Assembly (NCBI GenBank): GCA_030433275.1
Contig: JAUILK010000009.1
Location: 20,565-84,564, forward strand
From: Gammaproteobacteria bacterium
GTDB lineage: Bacteria; Pseudomonadota; Gammaproteobacteria; Nitrococcales; Nitrococcaceae
Direction: 5' to 3'
Length of the DNA stretch: 64,000 bases
Shown here piece after piece: positions 32,343 through 42,708 of this stretch. Under the pieces are notes generated by a model. The model saw only the letters and a list, made by a program, of their open reading frames with translations, did not search any database and was not told the DNA's origin. The translations under genes were made by a program, and so were the position numbers. Positions within the stretch are counted from its first letter, which is position 1. Every line of letters begins with the position of its first letter.

Positions 32343-32922
32343 GGCGCTTTTTCAGCCGGCTCTATGGCATTGTGCGGTGCGGTGCCAGCCAGCCGCACGC
32401 TCCCTGGTTCTTGGCCGCGTTAAGCTTCGCGGAATCTTCCTTTTTCCCAGTGCCGCCGGATGTCATGTTGGCGCCGATGGTGTTGGTGCGGCCCTGCCGA
32501 GCATTGCATTTCGCCTTGCTGACGACACTGGCATCGGTGCTCGGTGGCTTGCTCGGTTATGTGATCGGCTACTATGCTTTTGAGCTTGTTCGCCCTTTAT
32601 TGTATTCATGGGGGCAATGGCAGAGCTATCTCGCGGTGCGCGATTGGTTTGATCGTTGGGGATTTTGGGCGGTTTTGATAGCTGGTTTCTCGCCGATACC
32701 CTACAAAGTGTTCACGATTGCCGCCGGTGCTATGCAAATTGCCATAATTCCATTCATGTTGGCTTCTCTGCTTGGGCGAGGGGGGCGGTTTTTTCTGGTG
32801 GCCATTCTCATCGCGTGGGGGGGGGGAAACTGGAGCCTTGGCTGCGCACCTACATTGACTGGGTTGGGTGGGTAACCGTTGCTGTCCTCGTGCTGGTTGT
32901 GGCGTGCCTGCGGTTGTTGTGA
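32339..32922 (+). pseudogene. yqaA: YqaA/DedA-family membrane protein, out of frame at a G10 tract
   Basis: Inner-membrane SNARE-associated (DedA/VTT-like) protein of unknown function. The first frame encodes FAESSFFPVPPDVMLAPM, several transmembrane segments, GFSPIPYKVFTIAAGAM and RGGRFFLVAILIAWGG. After ten G (32817-32826) this frame runs into 16 unrelated residues and stops at 32875. The frame reached with one more or two fewer G continues the homologous tail KLEPWLRTYIDWVGWVTV plus a last hydrophobic helix. That tail stops at 32920-32922, exactly overlapping the nlpD ATG. The ancestral gene therefore spans 32339-32922. It could be phase-variable, rescued by slippage, dead, or a homopolymer sequencing error. 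Confidence 0.85.
32817..32826 (+). repeat. G10 homopolymer inside yqaA
   Basis: Ten consecutive G at the point where the YqaA reading frame is lost. Length changes of +1 or -2 restore the full-length frame. Confidence 0.9.
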
Positions 32923-33686
32923 TGGCATGGCGTGTTTTGCTTGGCCTTGGAGTACTCGCCTTTGTTGCCATAGGCTGTAGCGAGTTTGATTACGGCCGCC
33001 GTGATCTTCGCCCGCGTACCACCGGGCCGCCACCACCGGTATACACCGTACGCCAAGGCGATACGCTGTTTTCGGTGGCTTGGCGCTACGGTTTGGATTA
33101 TCGGAGCATCGCCCGCTGGAATGGCATAGACTCGCCCTATACGATCTATCCCAAGCAGCGCTTGCGGTTGCGCCCCTCTACCGTGCCCAAGCACCAGGTG
33201 ACGGAGCGCCCGGCCCGAGTGAAATCGGCGGCAAAGTCAAAGCCTCTTGCCAAGCCCAAATCCGTTCCGAAGCCTCAGCCTACTGAGTCGGTGCTCGTTG
33301 CCGAATCGGATTCCGGGATCGTTTGGCGCTGGCCTGCCGAGGGTACTGTTCTGCGGCACTTTCAGGCCGATGGGGCAGGCATGCAGGGGATTACGCTGCA
33401 AGGTCGTCTGGGTGAGCCGATCCGGGCCGCTGCGGCGGGTCGCGTAGTCTATAGCGGCAATGGGTTGCGAGGCTACGGTAACTTGATCATTGTTAAGCAT
33501 AATGGCACTTATATCACCGCTTACGGCTACAATCGCGACTTGCTCGTCCACGAAGGCGATCAGGTTCGGGCCGGGCAAGTCATCGCGCGCATGGGGCTGG
33601 GTCCCGCGCATCAGCCGACCGCTCACTTTGAAATTCGGCGCAACGGTAAGCCGGTGGACCCATTGCGGTATTTGCCGCCGCCTTGA
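32922..33686 (+). CDS. nlpD: murein hydrolase activator lipoprotein NlpD
   Basis: Outer-membrane lipoprotein that activates cell-wall amidases at the septum. The 254-residue precursor has a lipobox (VAIGC, Cys at residue 19) and a LysM domain ([20 protein letters not shown] to about residue 90). A Lys/Pro-rich linker follows, then a C-terminal M23/LytM domain ([35 protein letters not shown]). The catalytic HxxxD and HxH ligands are not complete, as in activator-type LytM proteins. The ATG overlaps the ancestral yqaA stop. The rpoS promoter often lies within nlpD in relatives; none was identified here. Confidence 0.93.
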   Translation: MAWRVLLGLGVLAFVAIGCSEFDYGRRDLRPRTTGPPPPVYTVRQGDTLFSVAWRYGLDYRSIARWNGIDSPYTIYPKQRLRLRPSTVPKHQVTERPARVKSAAKSKPLAKPKSVPKPQPTESVLVAESDSGIVWRWPAEGTVLRHFQADGAGMQGITLQGRLGEPIRAAAAGRVVYSGNGLRGYGNLIIVKHNGTYITAYGYNRDLLVHEGDQVRAGQVIARMGLGPAHQPTAHFEIRRNGKPVDPLRYLPPP

Positions 33687-33844
33687 CGGGGGAGGGATGC
33701 CGAGGCATTGCATGGGATATTCTACGAGCATATATTGAACTGAGCAGAAGAAGAACGCTGGTTTTTCCGGCGGTGCCTATGGATGCAGGCGACGCTGAAT
33801 ACCCGCGCTCCGCAGCATTGGGCGGGCCCGACGGAGGAGAAGCC

Positions 33845-34849
33845 ATGGCGAAGAAGCAGGTGGTGGAGATCGACACGGAAGTAGTGGCAGAGAATCTCGA
33901 CCTCGCGGAGGATGAATTTTTTCTGGATGAGCAGGATACGAGCTCGACTCCGGCTGAAAACCAAGACGCGAAGGACGTAAGTGAGCGTTGCGCACAGCGC
34001 AAGACGGAGCGCCAGGACACGCTTGATCCCACTCAAATCTATCTCAACGAAATCGGCTATTCGCCACTATTGACCGCCAAGGAGGAAGTGTATTACGCGC
34101 GCCGTGCCCAAGGGGGCGACGAATCGGCGCGCAAGCGAATGATTGAAAGCAATTTACGATTGGTGGTCAAGATTGCGCGGCGTTACATGAATCGTGGGCT
34201 CGCTTTCCTCGACCTGATCGAAGAAGGCAATCTGGGCCTCATCCGGGCGGTAGAGAAATTTGATCCTGAGCGTGGGTTTCGCTTTTCCACTTATGCGACG
34301 TGGTGGATTCGGCAAACCATCGAACGCGCGATTATGAATCAAACCCGTACGATTCGACTACCAATACACGTTATCAAGGAAATAAATCAGTATCTACGCA
34401 TTGCACGGCAATTGGTGCAGCGGCTGGACCACGAGCCGACACTCGAGGAAATCGCAGCAGCGATGGATCGCTCCGTCGAGGACGTTCGTCATATGATGGG
34501 GCTCAACGAGGGGGTTACTTCCGTGGATATCCCGATCGGTCGAGACGCTGATCGAGTTCTGTTGGATGCTATTCCCGACGAGGTGAATCCGGACCCTTTT
34601 GCTGCATTGCAAGACGAAGATATCGTCTCTCATTTGGATATCTGGCTCAATGAGCTCACCGATAAGCAGCGAGCGGTGGTGGAACGTCGCTTTGGCCTGC
34701 ATGGTTATGAGAAGGCGACTTTGGAGGAGGTGGGTGACGAGATTGGGGTGACGCGTGAGCGGGTTCGCCAAATCCAGATCGATGCGCTAAAAAAACTGCG
34801 TGAAGTAATGGAACGCTCGGGTTTCTCGCAGGACAACGTCTTCGGTTGA
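33845..34849 (+). CDS. rpoS: RNA polymerase sigma factor RpoS (sigma-38)
   Basis: Stationary-phase and general stress sigma factor. The 334-residue product has a short acidic N-terminus and region 1.2 ([20 protein letters not shown]). It has region 2 ([37 protein letters not shown]), region 3, and region 4 with the helix-turn-helix ([20 protein letters not shown]). The frame is open far upstream, but GGAGGA (33833-33838) marks the ATG at 33845. The leader is about 160 bases from nlpD. The nlpD-rpoS order is conserved. Confidence 0.96.
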   Translation: MAKKQVVEIDTEVVAENLDLAEDEFFLDEQDTSSTPAENQDAKDVSERCAQRKTERQDTLDPTQIYLNEIGYSPLLTAKEEVYYARRAQGGDESARKRMIESNLRLVVKIARRYMNRGLAFLDLIEEGNLGLIRAVEKFDPERGFRFSTYATWWIRQTIERAIMNQTRTIRLPIHVIKEINQYLRIARQLVQRLDHEPTLEEIAAAMDRSVEDVRHMMGLNEGVTSVDIPIGRDADRVLLDAIPDEVNPDPFAALQDEDIVSHLDIWLNELTDKQRAVVERRFGLHGYEKATLEEVGDEIGVTRERVRQIQIDALKKLREVMERSGFSQDNVFG

Positions 34850-34933
34850 CGTTCCGATACTTGCTTGAGGACGATTGACGAGGTTGATATCGCGCACTGC
34901 GATGAGTGCGGTTTGTTGTACGTTAGTGCTATT

Positions 34934-35308
34934 TCAGCGAATGATAAGAGCTGCGGCAACCCGGCGTCCTTCGGACATCAATATATTATAGGTTCGGCAG
35001 GCGGAAGGTGTGTCCATGATTTCAAGGCCAATACCCCGCTCTAATAGGCTGAGCATGATGTTCCGGGAAGGAAAATGTTGCTGCGGGCCGGTACCGAGTA
35101 GCACGATCTCCGGTGCCAGAGTAATGATTGCCTCCATGTGCGCGCGTTCCAGATCCTCGAAATAGCGGGGTGGCCAACCTTGAAGTAGCCTGTCGGGGGT
35201 TACGATAGCACTGGTTTTGATCGCCCATTCGTTGATAATGATGCGCCCGGACTCATAGCTCTTTATCCGATAGGCCGTAACATCGCCGGTTTCAAGTATC
35301 ATCTTCAT
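34934..35308 (-). CDS. Mth938-like domain protein (DUF498/NDUFAF3 family)
   Basis: A 124-residue protein of the Mth938-like fold. The family includes human NDUFAF3, a complex I assembly factor; the bacterial role is unknown. Typical elements are a central VLLGTGPQQHFP (near residues 70-81) and a C-terminal MDTPSACRTYNILMSEGRRV. It stands alone between rpoS and alaC, convergent with rpoS. Confidence 0.85.
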   Translation of the reverse strand: MKMILETGDVTAYRIKSYESGRIIINEWAIKTSAIVTPDRLLQGWPPRYFEDLERAHMEAIITLAPEIVLLGTGPQQHFPSRNIMLSLLERGIGLEIMDTPSACRTYNILMSEGRRVAAALIIR

Positions 35309-35402
35309 CTTTAGTCACAGTAACCGTTGTGGCCAGGGAGTGTCGCGTTGACAGCGTTTCCACCACTCGGTAGCTTGCCATAGTGGCGCGCTTTTTAGCG
35401 CG

Positions 35403-36671
35403 ATGCGTCCGGATCCGGCTCTGAGAAGGTCGGTAAGTAATTGGACATTCAGAGCGGCGACGATCGTGGAACGACAATCCGAGTTGAACGCAGAATTCCC
35501 GCGGATTAAACGCCTTCCCCCTTATGTCTTCAATATAGTCAATGAACTCAAGGCGAGCGCTCGTGCCCGCGGTGAAGACATCATCGATTTTGGAATGGGT
35601 AATCCGGACCGTCCTACCCCAGCTCATATTGTAGAGAAGCTGGCCGAGGTGGTGCAGCGTCCCGACACCCACCGTTATTCCGTGTCACGGGGCATTCCCC
35701 GGCTGCGTAAGGCCATTACCGATTGGTATGCACGGCGCTTTGACGTCGAACTCGACCCGCAAAGCGAGGCCATTGTGACCATCGGCTCGAAGGAGGGGCT
35801 AGCGCATTTGGCACTTGCCACCCTGGGGCCAGGAGACAATGTTTTAGTACCCAATCCCTCCTATCCCATCCACCCCTATGGAGTGGTGATTGCGGGCGCC
35901 GATATACGGCATCTACCGTTGGTGCCAGGAATTGATTTTTTCGCCGAATTGGAAAAGGCGGTCAAGGATACCTGGCCCAAGCCGAAGATGTTGATCCTCA
36001 ACTTCCCGGCGAACCCCAGCACACAGTGCGTCGATCTTGATTTTTTTGAGCAACTGGTCGCCGTATGTCGTGAGCATGGTATTTGGGTTGTCCATGATCT
36101 GGCTTATGCGGATATTGTTTTCGACAATTATGTTGCACCCTCTGTTTTGCAGGTGCCGGGTGCCAAAGCAATTGCTGTCGAGTGCTTTTCATTATCGAAA
36201 AGTTATAACATGCCCGGCTGGCGGGTTGGGTTTTTCTGCGGCAATCCTCAGCTGATCGCTGCACTGGCGCGTATGAAGTCGTATCTCGACTACGGTATGT
36301 TTACACCGATTCAGGTCGCTGCCATTACGGCGCTGGAAGGACCGCAAGATTGTGTCGTCGAGATTCGGGAAACTTATCGTCGACGCCGGGATGTGTTGTG
36401 CGATGGTCTGGTCGCCGCCGGCTGGGAAGTGATCAAACCCAAAGCGACGATGTTTGTGTGGGCGCCCATACCATCAGAGTATCGAGCCATGGGCTCACTG
36501 GAGTTCACCAAGAAGCTGCTGAGGGAGGCTAAGGTGGCTGTTTCCCCTGGCATTGGTTTCGGTGAATACGGTGACGATCATGTCCGCTTCGGTCTGATTG
36601 AGAACGAACACCGAACTCGGCAGGCTATTCGGGGGATAAAACAGATGTTGCGCAAAAATGGCCGTTTCTGA
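35403..36671 (+). CDS. alaC: alanine transaminase AlaC (class I/II PLP aminotransferase)
   Basis: Makes alanine from pyruvate and glutamate. From the ATG at 35403 the product is 422 residues; the GTG at 35466 may be the true start because homologues begin shortly before [14 protein letters not shown]. It contains [31 protein letters not shown], the PLP-Lys region [15 protein letters not shown], and a C-terminal [12 protein letters not shown]. The hom ribosome-binding site overlaps its stop (TGAGGAGGAG), so alaC-hom-thrC is probably an operon. Confidence 0.94.
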   Translation: MRPDPALRRSVSNWTFRAATIVERQSELNAEFPRIKRLPPYVFNIVNELKASARARGEDIIDFGMGNPDRPTPAHIVEKLAEVVQRPDTHRYSVSRGIPRLRKAITDWYARRFDVELDPQSEAIVTIGSKEGLAHLALATLGPGDNVLVPNPSYPIHPYGVVIAGADIRHLPLVPGIDFFAELEKAVKDTWPKPKMLILNFPANPSTQCVDLDFFEQLVAVCREHGIWVVHDLAYADIVFDNYVAPSVLQVPGAKAIAVECFSLSKSYNMPGWRVGFFCGNPQLIAALARMKSYLDYGMFTPIQVAAITALEGPQDCVVEIRETYRRRRDVLCDGLVAAGWEVIKPKATMFVWAPIPSEYRAMGSLEFTKKLLREAKVAVSPGIGFGEYGDDHVRFGLIENEHRTRQAIRGIKQMLRKNGRF

Positions 36672-36683
36672 GGAGGAGCAGCA

Positions 36684-37994
36684 GTGAAGGCGGTGAAAGT
36701 CGGTCTGCTGGGGCTTGGCACGGTCGGTGGGGGAACGGTCAACCTATTGGCGCGCAATCGCGACGAGATCACTCGCCGCGCGGGTCGGGCCATCGATGTC
36801 GTGCATGCCGCCACGCGTCACCTGGATCGACCGCGCACCTGTAGTACGGCCGGAATTCGTCTGACTACCGACTTGTTCGAAGTGGTCGACGATCCTGAGA
36901 TCGAGATCATCGTCGAGCTCATTGGCGGTGAATCCTTGGCCAAGGAGGTGACGCTACGCGCCATAGACAATGGGAAGCACGTTGTAACGGCTAATAAGGC
37001 GTTGATTGCTTTGCATGGCAATGAGATTTTCCGGCGCGCGCGAGAGAAAGGTGCGACCATCGGCTTTGAAGCGGCCGTGGCGGGCGGTATACCAATCATC
37101 AAGGCGGTGCGCGAGGCATTGGTGGGCAATCGGATCGAATGGCTCGCCGGTATCATCAACGGGACTGCCAATTTTATTCTCAGTGAGATGTTTTACGAGA
37201 GCCGAGAATTCGGCGAGGTGCTGGCCGAGGCGCAGCGCCTGGGTTATGCCGAAGCCGATCCCACCTTTGATGTAGAGGGGATCGATGCTGCCCATAAGCT
37301 TACCATTCTGGCATCAATCGCGTTCGGTATCCCGTTGCAGTTTGACAAAGTTCATATCGAGGGGATTACCCATTTTAATCGCGAAGATGTGGCTTATGCC
37401 GAAGAGTTTGGATTTAGAATCAAGCACTTGGGTATTTGCCGACGCGACGAGTGGGGCATTAGCTTACGCGTGCACCCGACCCTGCTGCCGGCCAGACAAC
37501 TGCTCTCCAGCGTCGATGGAGTAATGAACGCGGTTATGGTCAAGAGCGATGCGCTTGGTCCCACGCTCTATTATGGGGCCGGAGCCGGAGCCGAGCCCAC
37601 TGCTTCGGCGGTAGTCGCCGACTTGGTGGACGTGGTCCGAGAATTCACGTTGGAGCCCGAAAACCGTGTGCCCTTTTTGGCCTTTCAATCCCACGCCTTG
37701 TCACACGAGCCATTGTTACCGCTTCCGGAAATCGAGGCGGCGTACTATCTGCGTATGCAAGCCGTCGACCAGCCCGGTGTTTTGGCCGAGGTTACTCGTA
37801 TACTTGGCGAAGCTGCGATCAGCATCGAAGCGATCATACAGAAACAGCCTGCCCCAGGCGCCGAAAATGTGCCCGTAATCATACTCACTCACCGTGTACG
37901 GGAGTGGCGGATCCAGCAGGCCTGCTCGCGCATCGAACAGCTCAGCTCCATCCAAGGTTATATTACGCGGATCCGCGTGGAAACGCTTGACTAG
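36684..37994 (+). CDS. hom: homoserine dehydrogenase
   Basis: Reduces aspartate semialdehyde to homoserine, on the way to threonine and methionine. The 436-residue product has the NAD(P) fold ([18 protein letters not shown]), [29 protein letters not shown] and the catalytic [20 protein letters not shown]-terminal ACT domain ([20 protein letters not shown]) suggests feedback control by threonine. It starts with GTG behind AGGAGGAG (36671-36678). Confidence 0.97.
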   Translation: MKAVKVGLLGLGTVGGGTVNLLARNRDEITRRAGRAIDVVHAATRHLDRPRTCSTAGIRLTTDLFEVVDDPEIEIIVELIGGESLAKEVTLRAIDNGKHVVTANKALIALHGNEIFRRAREKGATIGFEAAVAGGIPIIKAVREALVGNRIEWLAGIINGTANFILSEMFYESREFGEVLAEAQRLGYAEADPTFDVEGIDAAHKLTILASIAFGIPLQFDKVHIEGITHFNREDVAYAEEFGFRIKHLGICRRDEWGISLRVHPTLLPARQLLSSVDGVMNAVMVKSDALGPTLYYGAGAGAEPTASAVVADLVDVVREFTLEPENRVPFLAFQSHALSHEPLLPLPEIEAAYYLRMQAVDQPGVLAEVTRILGEAAISIEAIIQKQPAPGAENVPVIILTHRVREWRIQQACSRIEQLSSIQGYITRIRVETLD

Positions 37995-38034
37995 TAGCCG
38001 CGTCTGCACAAAAGAACTTAAGGGAACTTGCTTC

Positions 38035-39174
38035 ATGCCGTTTAGGTCTCGATACACTGGCCTTATCGCTAAATACCACGACCGGTTGCCGCTCGCCGAC
38101 GATGTCCGAATAATTAGTCTGGGGGAGGGGAATACGCCGCTGATTCGGCTCTGCAATCTGCCTCGTCGGTTGGGCCGGGAAGTTGATATTTATGTTAAGT
38201 ACGAAGGCCTTAATCCAACGGGCTCTTTCAAGGACCGAGGCATGACGGTGGCGGTGACCCAAGCCGTTGCGGAGGGTTGCCGCGCGATCGTCTGTGCCTC
38301 TACGGGCAACACTTCCGCCTCGGCGGCGGCCTATGCAGCTCGCAGCGGAATGCGCGCTTTCGTGCTGATCCCCGAGGGCAAGATCGCCATGGGCAAGCTG
38401 GCGCAAGCTATCATCCATGGCGCTGAAGTCCTACAGATCCGAGGTAATTTCGATGTCGGTATGCGTATCGTCCGCGAATTGGCGGAGGAGGGGCCGATTA
38501 CCTTGGTCAACTCTGTTAACCCATATCGGCTGCAGGGCCAGAAGACTGCCGCGTTCGAGATCATAGAAGAGTTGGAGCGCGTACCCGAGTTTCACTGTTT
38601 GCCAGTCGGTAACGCGGGTAACATCACAGCCCATTGGATCGGCTACAGCGAACTCGCCCTCGGTCACAATGACCAGGGGACCCAAGCGTGCTCTTTTTGT
38701 GCCGGGCGCTGCCGGTTTACTTGCGCTATGGTTCGGGAGCGACCGCGGATGATCGGATATCAGGCCGCGGGCGCCGCTCCATTCCTGCGCACTCAGATGA
38801 TAGATAATCCGGAGACCGTGGCGACCGCGATCCGCATTGGTCATCCGCAGTCCTGGGAACAGGCTTGGGCGGCGAGCCGCGAGTCCGGCGGTTGGTTTGC
38901 CGAGCTCACCGATCAGGAGATACTCTCTGCGCAGCGACTGCTTGCCGAACAGGAAGGGGTGTTCTGCGAGCCGGCTTCGGCCGCCTCCGTGGCGGGTTGC
39001 CTTCGGGACGTCCAGACCGGGAAAATTCCCGAGGGTAGCACCATCGTGTGCACTTTGACTGGTCACGGCCTTAAAGATCCAGATATTGCCAGCCGTGATG
39101 CGTCAGCTGCCGTGTGTACGCTCGATGCGGATGTCGATCTGATTAAACGGGCGATTTTGGATAAGCTGGGCTGA
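38035..39174 (+). CDS. thrC: threonine synthase, with a Cys-rich insertion
   Basis: Converts O-phosphohomoserine to threonine with PLP. The product is 379 residues. It has the PLP Lys66 in [39 protein letters not shown] and the end [10 protein letters not shown]. Between NITAHW (to residue 201) and [10 protein letters not shown] (from 237) there are about 35 residues instead of the usual 15 or so. The extra stretch contains Cys 219, 222, 226 and 230 ([12 protein letters not shown]). It is 40 bases after hom. The upstream open frame overlapping hom was rejected because homologues start near [11 protein letters not shown]. Confidence 0.95.
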   Translation: MPFRSRYTGLIAKYHDRLPLADDVRIISLGEGNTPLIRLCNLPRRLGREVDIYVKYEGLNPTGSFKDRGMTVAVTQAVAEGCRAIVCASTGNTSASAAAYAARSGMRAFVLIPEGKIAMGKLAQAIIHGAEVLQIRGNFDVGMRIVRELAEEGPITLVNSVNPYRLQGQKTAAFEIIEELERVPEFHCLPVGNAGNITAHWIGYSELALGHNDQGTQACSFCAGRCRFTCAMVRERPRMIGYQAAGAAPFLRTQMIDNPETVATAIRIGHPQSWEQAWAASRESGGWFAELTDQEILSAQRLLAEQEGVFCEPASAASVAGCLRDVQTGKIPEGSTIVCTLTGHGLKDPDIASRDASAAVCTLDADVDLIKRAILDKLG

Positions 39175-39185
39175 TTTTTTTGCCC

Positions 39186-40223
39186 ATGGTCGCGGCGGCT
39201 CCAGAGCTCCACATCATCGCTCCCACCCTATTGGGTCCTCTCCCAAAGGGTGCTATTCAGGCCCACACCGAGGTTTTTCACCCCTCGGCTCTGGAGACAC
39301 TGCTCACGCGGGGTCGTCGGAGTCGCTGCAGGCACTCCGGAGAGCTGAGTGCCGTGCTGACCGGGGTGCTCGGTCTCGAACCATTGCCGGTTGGTCCGAT
39401 TGCTCTGTTGGGCATGGGCGGAGAGCCTGCCGAGAGCTACTGGTTTCGCGCCGCTCCCATTCACTTGCACCCGGATCGTGACCGTCTGCTGCTGATTGCT
39501 GGTGATCAGCTGCAGCCGCGCGAGGATGAGGCCCGAGCACTAATTGATGAGTTCAATGCATTATTCCAGGAAGACGGCCTGGAGTTGATAGCGCAAGGCG
39601 GCACATGGTTTCTGCGTACACCCAACGAGCCTGCGATCCAAACCCAGCCTTTGGAACGTGTTTCCGGTCGCTATATGGACGAGCATCTACCGGTTGGCCC
39701 TCAGGCCCGAGCATGGATCGCCTTTCTCAACGAGGCCCAGATGCTGTTCCACAGCAGCGAGGTCAACCACCGGCGCGAAGCGCGCGGCGAATTGTCAATC
39801 AATGGTTTATGGATTTGGGGTGGTGGCCACCTGCCCTACTGTGAGCCTCGATCCCTTATTGAGGCAGTCTATACCGATGCCGCCGATGCTCGTGGTGTTG
39901 CCAGATTGCTCGGCATCAAACCGCAGTCGGCGGCCAAACGCCTGGCACAAATCAAGACGACCGAAGGGCCGTCATTGGCCGTGTGGCCACGGGCAGAGGC
40001 CGCACTGGTGCAGGGCAATATCGAGCAGTGGTGGCTGGCGTTGGCGGATTTTGAGGAGAGTTGGGCTGCGGACGCCATAGTGGCACTGCGCACAGGGGCT
40101 TGGCGGGCCGTGCACTTGCACCCTGGCTCCGGGCAGTCCTGGCGCATTACGGCGGCTGATCTGCGCCGTTTTTGGCGGCGGCGACGCGCGTTTGCCCACT
40201 GGGTCATGGAAGAGGGGGTATAA
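39186..40223 (+). CDS. RpfE-type conserved protein upstream of recJ
   Basis: A 345-residue cytoplasmic protein. It resembles the RpfE regulatory-protein family that lies next to recJ in Xanthomonas/Xylella and many gammaproteobacteria; its biochemistry is not established. Visible conserved features are LLGMGGEPAESYWFRAAPIHLH and RDRLLLIAGDQL. NEAQMLFHSSEVNHRRE and NGLWIWGGGHLP also match phosphoglycerate-mutase-like relatives. The ATG at 39186 is used; an in-frame TTG lies two codons earlier. recJ follows by 10 bases. Confidence 0.78.
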   Translation: MVAAAPELHIIAPTLLGPLPKGAIQAHTEVFHPSALETLLTRGRRSRCRHSGELSAVLTGVLGLEPLPVGPIALLGMGGEPAESYWFRAAPIHLHPDRDRLLLIAGDQLQPREDEARALIDEFNALFQEDGLELIAQGGTWFLRTPNEPAIQTQPLERVSGRYMDEHLPVGPQARAWIAFLNEAQMLFHSSEVNHRREARGELSINGLWIWGGGHLPYCEPRSLIEAVYTDAADARGVARLLGIKPQSAAKRLAQIKTTEGPSLAVWPRAEAALVQGNIEQWWLALADFEESWAADAIVALRTGAWRAVHLHPGSGQSWRITAADLRRFWRRRRAFAHWVMEEGV

Positions 40224-40233
40224 GGCATAGCGC

Positions 40234-41973
40234 ATGTTTACTTGGACTATTCGCCGTCGGCCCATTTCTGCAACGATCGAGCAGTTGCCGCAGAATCTCC
40301 ATCCGGTATTGCGTCGAGTCTATGCGGCGCGCAGTGTGTGCGGTTCGGCCGATCTCGAGCACGGATTGAGCGAGCTGCATCCACCCCACTTGCTGTTGAA
40401 TGTCGATGCTGCGGCGGAACTATTAGCCAGAATTCTCATGGCGCAGGGGCGGATCTTAATCGTTGGTGATTTCGATGCCGACGGGGCTACAAGTACGGCT
40501 TTGGCAATCCGAGCATTACGAGCAATGGGGGCGGAGGCGGTCGACTATCTGGTGCCAAATCGATTTGACTTCGGTTATGGATTGAGCCCGGAGATCGTCC
40601 GGGTGGCGCAAGCATGTCGTCCGGATGTCATTGTTACGGTCGATAATGGCATATCGAGTCTGGCGGGCGTTGCTGCGGCCAACGCGGCCGGCATTCAGGT
40701 CATAATTACCGACCACCACTTGCCGGGCCCTCGGCTGCCGGATGCGGCGGTTATCGTCAATCCCAACCTGCCGGGCGATTCGTTTCCAAGCAAATCGCTG
40801 GCTGGAGTGGGGGTGATTTTCTATGTCATGTTAGCGCTGCGCACGTATCTGCGTGCAGCCGATTGGTTCACGACTCGCGGAATTGCGGAGCCTAACCTGG
40901 CGCAGTTGCTGGATCTCGTCGCCCTGGGCACGGTGGCGGATATGGCCGTTCTAGACCGCAATAATCGGATTTTGTTGGAGCAGGGGTTAAGGCGTATGCG
41001 CGCCGGTCAGGCATGCCCTGGGATCCTCGCTTTGCTTGCAGTGGCGGGTCGAGCGCACCATCGTCTGGTGGCTGCCGATCTCGGGTTTGCGGTTGGTCCT
41101 CGGCTGAATGCCGCCGGTCGCCTTAAGGACATGTCGAGGGGAATCGAGTGCCTGCTCACCGATTGCCCGCAGAGTGCTTTAGTGATCGCTCGGGAGTTGG
41201 ATTCCTTTAACCGGCAGCGCCGAGAGATCGAGCAGGAAATGCAGCAGCAGGCGTTGGCGAGTTTGGAGGCTTTGCAGAACGAGTTTGCGGCGGCGAGTTT
41301 GCCGCGGGGTTTGTGCTTGCTCAATACGGGTTGGCATCAGGGTGTGATCGGCATTCTGGCTTCCCGGATCAAGCAACGCTGGCACCGCCCGGTAGTCGCT
41401 TTCGCGCCGGCGGCCGATGGAACACTGCGGGGTTCAGCGCGTTCTGTTCCGGGGTTGCATATTCGTGATCTATTGGAGCGCGTCAGCAGTCGGAATCCGG
41501 GGTTGATCGTCAAATTCGGCGGGCATGCCATGGCTGCTGGTTTGACATTGCAGCAGGGAGATTACGATCGGTTCCGTTTAGCCTTCGAGGCGAGCGTGTC
41601 GGAAATGGCTTCGGATGAAGTATTCGAACGTATTGTTCTCACCGATGGTGAACTTGAGCCGGACGAGTTGGATCTGTCGCTGGCGCGGACGCTGCGCATG
41701 GCCGGTCCTTGGGGGCATGGCTTTCCAGAGCCGGTGTTCGACGGGATGTTCACAGTCGTCGATCGGCGGGTCGTGGGCGAAGAGCATGTTCGTTTTCGCG
41801 TGCAAGCGTCTCAAAACGAAGCGATCCTGGATGCTATTGCATTCGGCGCCACCCGCTATGGTTGGGATAAAGTGCGGGGTACCGTACGGCTCGTTTTTCG
41901 ACTCGATGTCAACGAGTTTCGGGGTCGGCAATCACTTCAGTTGGTGATCGAGTACTTGGAGCCAGCGTCCTGA
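40234..41973 (+). CDS. recJ: single-stranded-DNA-specific exonuclease RecJ
   Basis: 5'-3' ssDNA exonuclease of recombination and mismatch repair. The 579-residue product has the DHH-family motifs: VGDFDADGATSTALA, VTVDNGISS, ITDHHLPG, and LVALGTVADMA. A DHHA1 domain carries GGHAMAAGLTLQ, and a C-terminal OB fold follows. Length matches the family. Its 3' end overlaps the end of the convergent gene on the minus strand by 42 bases. Confidence 0.97.
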   Translation: MFTWTIRRRPISATIEQLPQNLHPVLRRVYAARSVCGSADLEHGLSELHPPHLLLNVDAAAELLARILMAQGRILIVGDFDADGATSTALAIRALRAMGAEAVDYLVPNRFDFGYGLSPEIVRVAQACRPDVIVTVDNGISSLAGVAAANAAGIQVIITDHHLPGPRLPDAAVIVNPNLPGDSFPSKSLAGVGVIFYVMLALRTYLRAADWFTTRGIAEPNLAQLLDLVALGTVADMAVLDRNNRILLEQGLRRMRAGQACPGILALLAVAGRAHHRLVAADLGFAVGPRLNAAGRLKDMSRGIECLLTDCPQSALVIARELDSFNRQRREIEQEMQQQALASLEALQNEFAAASLPRGLCLLNTGWHQGVIGILASRIKQRWHRPVVAFAPAADGTLRGSARSVPGLHIRDLLERVSSRNPGLIVKFGGHAMAAGLTLQQGDYDRFRLAFEASVSEMASDEVFERIVLTDGELEPDELDLSLARTLRMAGPWGHGFPEPVFDGMFTVVDRRVVGEEHVRFRVQASQNEAILDAIAFGATRYGWDKVRGTVRLVFRLDVNEFRGRQSLQLVIEYLEPAS

Positions 41974-42594
41974 GCAATCGATTGTTTGAGCCTTATTCGA
42001 AGTGGGTAAGTGCAGGAACTCCAACTGTGCCATTCCCGCTTTGGCGAAAAAACGCTGCCAGGTCTTAAGCCGGACGTTGTTCTGTCCGTCGGTGTCGGGA
42101 GGAGCGAGCGTCACGATCGTGACGCGGCGAGCATTAAGCAAGCGTTGCAGATCGAGGTTAAGGGTGGGTGGATCGACGCCAGTCAGTGTGCCGACTAAGA
42201 TGTATTGCTCTGCTCGGCGTTGGTTCGGAGCGGGCGCTGCGGCGAGTTGGGCAAGGATTCGAGCTAGGCTGGGCCAACCCGTGGGATCTGCACTCGCCAA
42301 GATCTGATTGAGCAGCCGCCGAGTAGCAGTTAATAGTGCGGCGCGGACGCTTGGCCGGCGGGGTGCGGTGAACGCGGCTAGTCGGCGTACGGTGGCGTCT
42401 CCTTCGAGCGCAGGCATGATGATCTCGAATGTGTCACCAGGTCTGAGATCGAGCAAAATCTTATCGAGGCAACGGTCGCCTGCTGAGGCAAAGCCGGCGC
42501 GTAGCCAAGCTGCATCGACTAGCACGGTGACCGCGTGCGCATTCTGGAACGAGCCTATGGCGAGGGCGGCCATTAGTATGGGGGCTGTGCGCAT
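41932..42594 (-). CDS. putative secreted protein, unknown function (possible vWA-like fold)
   Basis: Using the ATG at 42594 gives 220 residues with a signal peptide (about residues 1-20, ending QNAHA). The N-terminal VTVLVDAAWLR and later YILVGTLTGVDPP and RRVTIVTLAPPDT suggest alternating strands and helices. This could be a von Willebrand A-like fold, but no complete MIDAS motif is visible. An in-frame ATG 29 codons earlier would spoil the signal peptide. It follows the membrane-protein gene upstream on the same strand by 114 bases, so the two may act together. Homologues are not known to me. Confidence 0.6.
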   Translation of the reverse strand: MRTAPILMAALAIGSFQNAHAVTVLVDAAWLRAGFASAGDRCLDKILLDLRPGDTFEIIMPALEGDATVRRLAAFTAPRRPSVRAALLTATRRLLNQILASADPTGWPSLARILAQLAAAPAPNQRRAEQYILVGTLTGVDPPTLNLDLQRLLNARRVTIVTLAPPDTDGQNNVRLKTWQRFFAKAGMAQLEFLHLPTSNKAQTIDCSGRWLQVLDHQLK

Positions 42595-42708
42595 GAGCTG
42601 ACCTCCTAGCATGAAACGCAAGGTTTCAGGCAGTTTGTGAACTTCCGGCATGCGCTGCTTGTTCACGCGCCGCGAGCGCAAACTTGTGTTTGCATTTCCA
42701 GTAAGGCC

